A stretch of 64,000 bases of DNA from Adineta ricciae. Lineage: Eukaryota; Rotifera; Eurotatoria; Adinetida; Adinetidae. The DNA lies in NCBI GenBank assembly GCA_905250025.1, contig CAJNOJ010000330.1, forward strand, positions 41,930 to 105,929, given 5' to 3'. The position numbers and the translations under genes were made by a program. The notes beneath the pieces are model-generated. The model saw only the letters and a list, made by a program, of their open reading frames with translations, was not told the DNA's origin and did not search any database. This document shows, in pieces, positions 55,401 to 64,000 of the stretch; position 1 is the stretch's first letter, and each line of letters starts with the position of its first letter.

Positions 55401-58400
55401 TCTTTCGAAAATCTACGATGAAATCAAAAACGAAGAGATCAAATTGAAAGTGACAACAACAATGAAACGTGGAACGAAAGAAAGTATTACCAATGATAAA
55501 CAACGCGAATTGTTATTCAATGTTCAAATGAAAGATGTTGAAACCATTGCTCGAGATCTAATGTCCAATGCTGGATCGAGTAACGAAGAATTTACCATTG
55601 CAAAACATTTAGAACATGTTCGACCGATGTTTCAAGTAAAACAAATTTTATACTGGATATCAAAAATGTTGTTTTTCTTCCCTTGAATTCTTTAGAAAGC
55701 ATGGTCACCATGCCTAGCAGCGTTTAGTGTCAATCTTCAAGATAGTAATCATATCGATCTGGCGAATCTATGCTTAACAGGCATTAGTTACGCAATTCGT
55801 ATTGCTTGCATTTTTCATATGGAGGTATGTAAAAGGTAAGATTTGATGAGACCAGTTAGGAATGAAAATGTTTTAGTTGGAACGCAATGCTTTCATACAA
55901 ACATTGTCGCGTTTTACATTGTTAATGACGGCTTCGCAAGTGATGGAAATCAAAGCAAAGAATGTCGAATGTTTGAAAACATTGATATCAATTGCCCAAA
56001 CGGATGGAAATTATCTGGGCGACGCTTGGTACGATGTAAGTATCGAAGATTTTTAATTATTAACAATCATTTCGACGATATTTTTGAATAGATTCTGAAA
56101 TGTATTAGCCAGTTGGAATTAGCACAGCTATTTGGTGTTAGCGACACGAAAACCAAACTATCTGTTTCAAACAATTTCCATCATTCACATGTATCTACTC
56201 ACCATGGGCCAACAACATTTGCTCTACAATTTGATAATCTTTTCAATACGGAAAAAAGTAAGTTTAAAATGTCGAATGAATGTTTTATACAGAAGCGAAT
56301 GTATTTTAGGTCAATTAAAACGTATACAGTCCATGCAAGATCAAATTCATGTGACCACGACACAAAATGTTGTAGTTGCCGTCGATCGTATATTTTCCGG
56401 CTCGGCTCGTTTAGATGGTGATGCCATTGGTATGAAATCATTTTGCTCTTTCTCGTCTCTATCTTCCTTGTTTCTCTAGTGGCATTCGTCCAAAGTCTAT
56501 GTCACGTGTCCATGGATGAATTGTATTCCACGCCTCCTCGTATGTTTAGTTTACTTAAAGTAGTCGAGATTTCATATTACAACATGGGACGTATTCGACT
56601 TCAATGGTCAAGAATCTGGGAGATTGTTGGTGATCATTTCAACAAAGTAGGAAAACTTTCTGGTATGAAATGTTAGTTTCATTGAACCTTATTTTATTAG
56701 GCTGCTTGTCATCCATTACAAGATGTCTCGTTCTTCGCAGTCGATTCACTTCGACAATTGTCCATGAAGTTTCTTGAGAAAGGCGAATTTCCAAATTTTC
56801 GTTTTCAAAAAGAATTTCTTAAACCATTTGAAATTATTATGAAAAAGAATTCGTAAGTTTCATCGTGTCTCTCCACTTCTCTCATTCATTCGGTCATGTA
56901 GGTCAATCACCATACGTGATATGGTCGTTCGTTGCATCAGCCATTTTGTTGATGCCCAAGCAAAAAATATTCGCTCGGGCTGGAAGAACATTTTCAGTGT
57001 TTTTCAAATGGCTGCTGCAGACACAGATGTCCAAATCGTCGAATTAGCTTTTCAAACGTGTACAGTGATTGTTGGTATGTGGAATGAACTCAGATGTTTA
57101 ACTTTTCTCATCTAAACTTTGTGCAGGTGTGGTATTCGATCGGTATTTTGCATCCGTACTTGATAGCTTTCAAGATGCAGTCAAATGCTTGTCAGAGTTT
57201 GCTTGCAATATTTCATTTCCTGATACGTCTATGGAAGCAATACGTTTAATCCGTCAATGCGCAAAATATGTTGCCGAAAAGCCACAGGTTGGTATTTCAA
57301 GAGTTCCAGTATAAAGTTCATTTTCAATTTCGTTTAGATTTTTCGTGAACACGCAGGAGAAGATTTGATTAATGTTTCGGAAGAAGATCGTATTTGGGTT
57401 AAAGGATGGTTTCCGATTCTCTTTGAACTATCATGCATCATTAGTCGATGTAAATTAGACGTACGAACACGGTAAATTATTTTATAATACACTGGGTTAG
57501 GAATTATTTATATTGCTTGTATAGAGCGTTGACAGTTATGTTTGAGATTATGAAAACATATGGTGAATCATTTACTCAGAGTTGGTGGATTGAATTGTTC
57601 AATATTGTTTTTCGTATTTTCGATAATATGAAACTACCCGATACACAAATCGAAGTGAATACAAAAGTTTTTCTTTCTAGCACTTTTCATCTCTTCTTTC
57701 ACATTAGAAAATTGAATGGATGACAACGACATGTAACCATGCCTTGTATGCTATTGTGGATGTATGTTCTCAATTCTACGATGATATTCCTGAATCCCTT
57801 GTCAATGACTTATATTGTCAATTGAAATGGTGTGTGAATCAGGGTAAGAGACTGTTTATTCTGAAACGAAGACAAGTGCATATTGATGAAATGAATGTGT
57901 ATTTGAAGATAACGAACAATTAGCAAAGTCAGGAACGAATTGTTTGGAAAATTTTGTTATTGCTTGCGGTCAACGCTTCACACCGACAATCTGGCAAAAA
58001 ACATGTACTTGTATACTTGAAGTTTTCCGCTCGACTCTGCCAGAAATGTGAGTTCTTGTCAAGTTAAATATCGATCTCGTTGTACTAGAGTGAATTTCAG
58101 GCTTCTCACATGGCGACCTGATACAGATGGCTCAACAATGGCGATGATTAATGAAATATCCGTAAAATCCAAGTGAACAAAAGCGAATGTCAACTTTACT
58201 TTTTGAATTACTTTTAGATGCTCGATCGGACTGATAGTTCATTTGATTATGCAGCAGTTGAGTCTGCTTCAAGTCAACAGAATCGTTTAGCCCGTGTCAG
58301 TATAAGTAGCGCTCAATCTGATCAAACAGAAATCAATCTTCACTCACGAGCGTCAATAAGTTCACCCACTGATCGAACAAGTAATGAAATTCAATTCTTC

Positions 58401-59525
58401 AAAGATAAACTTTAATCTCAAGTTTTAGAAATCAATTCCGATTTGGCCTTTTTTCAAATCTTAACAATTAAATCTCTCGTTCAAATCGAATTGATTCAAA
58501 CAATCGATAATATCGTGTTCTATTCATCTACAAGTAAAAAAGAAGATTCACAATACAACTCGGTCGCACGTGTAAGTAACTACCATTCTTTTCCAAAGAA
58601 AAAGACCTCTTTTCACTTTACAAAACACTAACTCTAACTACCCTCTTAATCATAGAGACCATCTTCTTCTAGCGAATCGGAGGTAGACTATCATCTATGC
58701 ATGTTCGATTGTGTTGCTCTGATTAAATCAATTTTTCTCTCCCAACTTTCGATGTCATCTCAATATGTTCTAGGCATTAGCAAATACGACAATTGGCCAA
58801 GATACTTCGGCATACTTTTCTTCTTCGGATGAAATTCACAACGCGTATGGAATGTACGAATACATGAGTTTTGATCAATTAATCTTACTTGTCGATTGCT
58901 TGATTGAATCACATATGTTCGCTCGTGCATTTAATTCCAATAATGAACAAAGAAACTTTCTCTGGAAAGCGGGTAAGAATACAGATGGAAATTGATCACT
59001 GGATCGACGTCTGTGTTTTAGGTTATCGAGGCAAAGCGAAGCCGAATTTAGTAGTACAGGAAACCAATAGTATTGCTTGTGCATTCCGTATTCTTTTCCG
59101 TCTATACAGTGATCCAAAACATTCGAGCTCGTATGATGTACTCAAACAACGAATACTCAAGTTTGTTGAAAGAAAATTTGATTTTGAACAACCTGTGTTC
59201 CTTTTTTTGTTTAGATTAAGTCGTGATAGTTTAGAATACTACTTAACCCTACAATCTAAAGATCATCGTGATCTATGGACGAACGTTCTTATCCTTCATC
59301 TCACAAAACTACTGAAATTAACTGAAGAACGAGTATGTTTGAGACGAGATTTTCATGGAAACTATTTCTGATAATGATTCTTTCGTCTAGTTCAAATATT
59401 TTTCGAAAGGCATCTATTTACTAGTTGGTGAAATGGTTGTCTTTGATTTAAAAGCTGAATTACGATATATACTACGAGAATTCTTACTTCGGATTGGTCG
59501 TATCTACGAGATTAACAGTGATTAA
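52457..59525 (+). CDS. ARFGEF2: Brefeldin-A-inhibited Arf guanine-nucleotide exchange factor (BIG/ARFGEF)
   Basis: A large gene of about 30 exons read in order. The DCB region has [20 protein letters not shown] and [19 protein letters not shown]; the HUS region has [30 protein letters not shown] and [15 protein letters not shown]. The Sec7 domain (about 54770-55490) contains [36 protein letters not shown] with the catalytic Glu finger, [20 protein letters not shown] and [23 protein letters not shown] regions follow, with [20 protein letters not shown] and [20 protein letters not shown]; the last domain has [20 protein letters not shown] and ends [11 protein letters not shown]. The protein loads GTP on class I Arfs at the trans-Golgi/endosomes. 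Exon 1 starts MAQKNPKGG; the stop is TAA at 59523-59525. Whether it is closer to ARFGEF1 or 2 is undecided. AATAAA lies at 59709. Confidence 0.93.
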
Positions 59526-59849
59526 ACAAATTCCATATCAAACTAGATTTCTTCGTATTTTGTTTTCTTTGTTTTCATTTCTTTCGTTTTATTTAATTCA
59601 CACATTCCGTACCATTCTATTGCTCTTCGTCTCACTGTTTGAATTTTTATTTATTCTATTACACAAAATGATTTTTAATCGATAATTATTTTTTGTCGAC
59701 CTTATTGTAATAAAAGAGATATTACATCACACTCGATACTTGTTTCAAAAACAAAACACTAAGCACCTTGGCGATCAACAGACTTAAAAGATTTTCATCG
59801 GCCATATATATATTGAAAACAAAAAACTTAGCACTCAAATGTCTTAATC
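59526..59849. other. BIG 3' UTR and promoter of the glycoside hydrolase
   Basis: 324 bp, T-rich then A-rich, containing AATAAA at 59709 and a TATATATAT run near 59806-59812 about 40 bp before the hydrolase ATG, a possible TATA element. No coding is supported. Confidence 0.5.
59709..59714 (+). promoter_or_regulatory. Polyadenylation signal of the BIG Arf-GEF gene
   Basis: AATAAA lies 184 nt after the stop codon. Confidence 0.5.
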
Positions 59850-61541
59850 ATGAGAAAACTACTGTATTTTGTCCTATCAATTGCGTACCTGAAAGTATTT
59901 TTTATCAATGCACTGACTGACCGAAAAGTTTATCGACCAACATTGGATGAGTTAAATAATCCGAACACCTATCCCCAAAGATCAGTATACGGAATAAAAG
60001 CAATCCAAACCGATGGTTGGAAAATAGAAGACATCACTGGTAATGGAGCTGGAGGAGTAGTCGTCAATTTACCTTGGTATGTACTAAAGATCTGCAAGTA
60101 ATAAGGTACAATATGATAATTTCATAGGGCTTCGTATCAACCGCAAGAAAAACGTACACCTTGTTCTGGTAATGAAGTGGCTTATGACGGTTATTGTTAT
60201 ATACCAGCCAATGGTCCAGAGATTCAACTTTACACTAGTAAACAATTGATGGTGACAGGAGTACTCATCATTCCACCACTCTGGGCTCGTCAGAGTAATA
60301 CGGACTGTAAACAAGCTAATCAAAACTTCTGTGCACCTGACAATCCGACAGCATTTGGGCGTTTTGCTGGTTTTCTTGCATGGTACTTCAATGGTCAAAA
60401 CGGACATGGACGTGTGACAGAATTTGTGATTATGAACGAAGTCAACGCTGCTGAATGGTACAATATTGGTTGTGGAAATGGAAAGTCGTGCAATGTTGAC
60501 AAATGGGTGACAAGTTATGCTCAAGTTTACAATGCTGGTTACGATCGAATCCGTCAAGAACAACCCCAAGCACCGGTACTTGTTTCATTTGAACATCACT
60601 TCGATTCATCGTTGGATACTTATATTAATAATGCCAGTCCCGTACGTCTATATGATCTCATCCTCTTCTATCGATCATTCTGTTTTAAATAGGTCATTTC
60701 TGCACGCACGTTTTTGACGAAATTAGTACCACAATTAGGCAGTCGTCAATGGGCATTGGCTTATCATTCCTATCCGCCAAGTCTCCTTCACGCAGAGTTT
60801 GGTCGTAATGATTGGCCGAAAATAACATTTGGAAACATCCACCGACTCGTCGGATGGCTTATGCAAACTTATCCAAATACGCCATCAGCACATAAAGTTT
60901 ATTTAACAGAAAACGGAATTAATTCGATCTCTCCATATTCCGATCAATACAAACAACATGATCAGTTATGTCTAGCTTTCGAGTATATTCTATCAACACC
61001 AAATGTTGATTTGTTTGTTTATCATCGGATGAAAGATCATCCAGTTGAAACAAAAGACGGTCTCGGTCTAGGCCTAGTGGATGCATCCGGTCAATATAAA
61101 CGTTCTTGGAGTCTTTGGGCGTTGACAAATCGTTTTGATATCATCCCGAATAAACTCTCATGTGGATTTCAACATCTTCCCTATGTGTTGCTCAAACGGG
61201 CTCTGCATTCAGTCGATGGTCATTTCACGACCACACGACCATTACCAAGCGGTTACAAACTTGAACGAACATGGAAATTGTTCCGTGAATATCAAGCGAA
61301 TACGAAATTAATCTTCGAATGTGTTCGCACACACGATAAGAGAAATTTTCCTAGTATTCACCAAAATTGTGAAAATCAAGAAGCGTGGGGACCTTTAGGT
61401 TACATCTACATAGATCAAAGTACAAATTCGAGAGCAGCACCGATCTATCGTTGTCGATCAGGTACCGATTATTTCATCTCACCCGATTCGAACTGTGAAA
61501 ATACAACGAATGAAGGCCTTCTCGGTTATGTATTGAGCTAA
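59850..61541 (+). CDS. Secreted glycoside hydrolase-like protein, clan GH-A (DUF5722-like)
   Basis: Exons 59850-60076, 60128-60641 and 60693-61541 give 529 aa. A signal peptide (MRKLLYFVLSIAYLKVFFIN) is present. The barrel shows GRVTEFVIMNEVNAAEWYNI, where NE after strand 4 is the usual acid/base of clan GH-A enzymes; WALAYHSYPPS; and HKVYLTENGIN, where the Glu after strand 7 is the likely nucleophile. A C-terminal module (about 430-529) has NCENQEAWGPLGYIY, IYRCRSGTDYFISPDSNCEN and NEGLLGYV, like lectin-type repeats found on bacterial secreted proteins. The overall order is that of the DUF5722 family, which I know mainly from bacteria. The substrate is unknown; a cell-wall or algal polysaccharide is plausible. 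Two short introns show it is now a eukaryotic gene. AATAAA is at 61827. Confidence 0.78.
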
Positions 61542-62970
61542 ATTTGAGACCATTTACAAAGGATATCACGATTTTGAAAGTCATATTCGATGTAACAGAT
61601 GCACGCTTTAATTGATAAGTTCGGTGATGATGCGCATCGACCATCGAACTCATTCATCCATTCATTTTTTAATATTTCCAACAAGACAAGTTGGTTACAC
61701 TTAATTGTCTTGATTTATGGATGTTTGACGAACACAACTAAACGCAGCGGGAGAGTGATAATATGTTTTGTATGTTCTTGATGAACAGGACCTATTCTTT
61801 TTTTTTTGACGATTCTACCAATGACGAATAAATTTATTCTTTGCTGAGAGAAATCATGTCACCAATCGCGCATGTCATTGTATGTGTTTAATGCTTGTCG
61901 CATCTTGATCGAATGGAAATACGCGTATGACAACGGCAAACATTTCTAATTCTCTCATTTGTCCAACAGCTGTCGCGGACAGAAAAGAAAGAAGACAAAT
62001 TTGCTTTTTTGAAATTTGAGAAGAGTCATGCCTCTTTTCAAAATATGTATGTGAAAGAGAGAGAGAGAATATGCCGTCGTGTATATATGCATGTATGTGT
62101 TCTGAGAAAATGATGCCATCATGAACCTTACAATGGTACTGACTCGATGATGATGATGATAGACAAGAATTTGTTCTTTATGCGTATGTGTACACGCATC
62201 GAGCACAGCTGTTTACTGTCAATTATCTGCGTATATAGCCTGTGCACATAGATATCAAGAAAATCACTAGGGAGAGAAAGAAATGAATAGCAAGAGTGGC
62301 ATATAATCAGAGAGGAGATGCATCCACTTGTTCTTTTATTTCTCATATCGATCAGAAAAATACAGAATACATACATTATCAATATACAAAAAAAAAAGAG
62401 CAACAAGGAAAAAATCTCTCCATCTTTTCTTTTTTTTATATACTCTCTCTTCCTTCGTTCTCTTCGTTTCGTTCTCAAAAATGATTGGTTCATATTTGTC
62501 ACACATAGATTTCTGTCGCCTATCGTTCAACATCTATGCCATAGGAGGAGAAAGAGAGAAAAGAAATTGACGTGTCAAACATCTAACGACGATAGAAAAG
62601 AATAAAAAGGAGAGAGCGCACATAGAGAAATAACAGTTGAGAATATATATATATATATGTTATTGTAATCTGATTAAAACTCGATCTTCTTTTCATTGGA
62701 TACCCACCCCGCCCGTTCGTCAAGGATTAGTCTATACTATTTCAAGTTTGTTGATTGAAACTAGCATTTTCACGTCTGTCGAAATTTAATTTGAAATCAT
62801 AGACGAGTAGTGAGCGAGAAAAAGGAAAGAAAATAAAGACAAGACTTAATCACTGTTTCTCTCTCTTGCTCACGCATCGTTTCGTCAATCAATTGATCGA
62901 TTGATATGTCTGTTACTATTAACAAAAAAGAAAGAAAATCTTTTTTCTTCTTCTCTCTAGTTCTTTTCTA
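61542..62970. other. Region between glycoside hydrolase and SIX gene
   Basis: About 1.4 kb. It holds AATAAA at 61827 (hydrolase 3' end), a GA run near 62053-62068, a TA run at 62645-62658, and purine/pyrimidine-skewed stretches. A TTCTCTCTAG acceptor-like site lies just before the SIX start at about 62960. ORFs here are compositional. It is probably the SIX promoter and 5' UTR. Confidence 0.45.
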
Positions 62971-63936
62971 ATGCTCGAAAGCAATCCGATACCAGCAACA
63001 ACGATCACTAGTGGTTTTAGTAACATCAATACGCCACCGACAAGCAATACAATAGGTAGTATCTTTACACCCGAACAAGTCGCTTGCGTTTGTGAAGTGC
63101 TCCAACAGAGTAATGATATTCAACGGCTCGGTAAGATTTCGAAAGTACTTCTCGCAGAAGAAACTCCTTTTCTCTTCGCTTATAGGTGATTTTTTGTGGA
63201 CATTGCCATCGTGTGAGCATTTTCATAATCATGAAAGTGTTGTGAAAGCCAAAGCCGTTGTTGCATTTCGTCGAGGAAACTATCGTGAACTCTATAATAT
63301 TCTTGAACGTTATCAATTTGCGCCATGTAGTCATCCTCAGCTACAACAATTATGGTTACAAGCACATTACAATGAAGCAGAGAAACTTCGAGGAAGACCA
63401 TTAGGTGCTGTGGGCAAATATCGCGTACGACGGAAATTTCCTTTACCACGAACCATATGGGATGGGGAAGAAACAAGTTACTGCTTCAAAGAAAAGTCGC
63501 GAAATGTTCTACGAGATTGGTATTTACACAATCCCTATCCATCACCACGAGAGAAACGCGAATTGGCAGAAACAACTAGTTTAACAACAACACAAGTATC
63601 GAATTGGTTTAAAAATCGACGACAACGTGATCGAGCTTCGGAAACAGGCGATCGGTTAGTAGAAAGACTTTCTTTCCCTAATTCAAATCTATCGGAATCT
63701 GTTTTTCTTCTCATCATAGAAAACAAATTGAGATGAGTCCATCGCATAATGATGACAATTCACTAGACGATCTTGGATCGACCGGCAGTGAACCCACATC
63801 GAAAGGTGGTTTTCAGCTCGATTATTCTAATCAACAATATCACTATCATCATCACCATCATCATCACATGAAACCTGTTCCTGCAACAGACCTTGGTGAT
63901 AATGGACGAATTTTCAAAGATTATCATTCACTTTAA
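62971..63936 (+). CDS. SIX1: SIX1/2-class homeobox transcription factor (sine oculis)
   Basis: Exons 62971-63130, 63186-63654 and 63720-63936 give 281 aa. The SIX domain runs from about residue 31: [60 protein letters not shown]. The linker [20 protein letters not shown] leads to the homeodomain: [52 protein letters not shown]. The [11 protein letters not shown] homeodomain start is typical of SIX1/2 rather than SIX3/6 or SIX4/5. The tail is Ser/Asp-rich with a run of seven His before a short end [14 protein letters not shown]1/2 acts with Eya and Dachshund in eye, muscle and sensory cell development. An intron splits the Gly codon just after residue 53. Confidence 0.95.
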
Positions 63937-64000
63937 TCTATACACTTTCTTTTCATTTTTCTTTTCGTCTTTGTATTTTCAATGGGATCAGATAGAGAAA

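Overview
The window is nuclear DNA of a small, compact animal genome. Genes are split by many GT-AG introns of about 45-70 bp, intergenic DNA is AT-rich, and nearly every recognisable gene is a metazoan orthologue. The short introns, a local candidate operon, intronless 7TM receptors and two genes that look bacterial in origin (a PfpI/DJ-1 protein and a secreted clan GH-A hydrolase) fit a bdelloid rotifer best. That assignment is inference; the sequence alone does not prove it. I joined exons by eye using splice sites, reading frame and family similarity. No transposase, reverse transcriptase, rRNA, tRNA or CRISPR array was recognised.

Left part (1-24740): the 3' half of a PKA catalytic subunit (+), eIF2D (-), a SMAP-type ArfGAP (-), a two-pore potassium channel (+), an intronless orphan 7TM receptor (+), an assembly gap inside poly-G, a leucine-rich-repeat single-pass receptor (+), a Gln-rich EF-hand protein (-), a CD164-like sialomucin (+), a REEP/HVA22 ER-shaping protein (+), the WD40 repair factor ERCC8/CSA (-) divergent from an orphan coiled-coil protein (+), and a three-Ig, probably GPI-anchored cell-surface protein (-).

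Middle part (24741-41619): a gene-poor stretch, two tandem metallothionein genes (-) with similar G-rich upstream boxes and TATA boxes, a 43-residue OST4 microprotein (-), then p23 co-chaperone, PfpI/DJ-1 and a 79-residue acidic protein head-to-tail (+; candidate trans-spliced operon). A large FOXO gene (-) follows. Its first coding exon and its upstream region each contain an exact 221-bp duplication around a single N. These are almost certainly assembly joins rather than biology.

Right part (41620-64000): glycogen branching enzyme GBE1 (-), lysosomal HGSNAT (-), ANKRD40-like (-), an orphan single-pass membrane protein (-), a membrane-anchored RING protein (-), KXD1 of BORC (-) divergent from the Sec7 Arf-GEF BIG/ARFGEF (+), a secreted DUF5722-like glycoside hydrolase (+), and a SIX1/2 homeobox gene (+).

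The neighbours form no single pathway. Recurrent themes are Arf/lysosome traffic (SMAP, BIG, KXD1, HGSNAT), stress and metal handling (metallothioneins, p23, DJ-1, FOXO, ERCC8), and cell-surface signalling.
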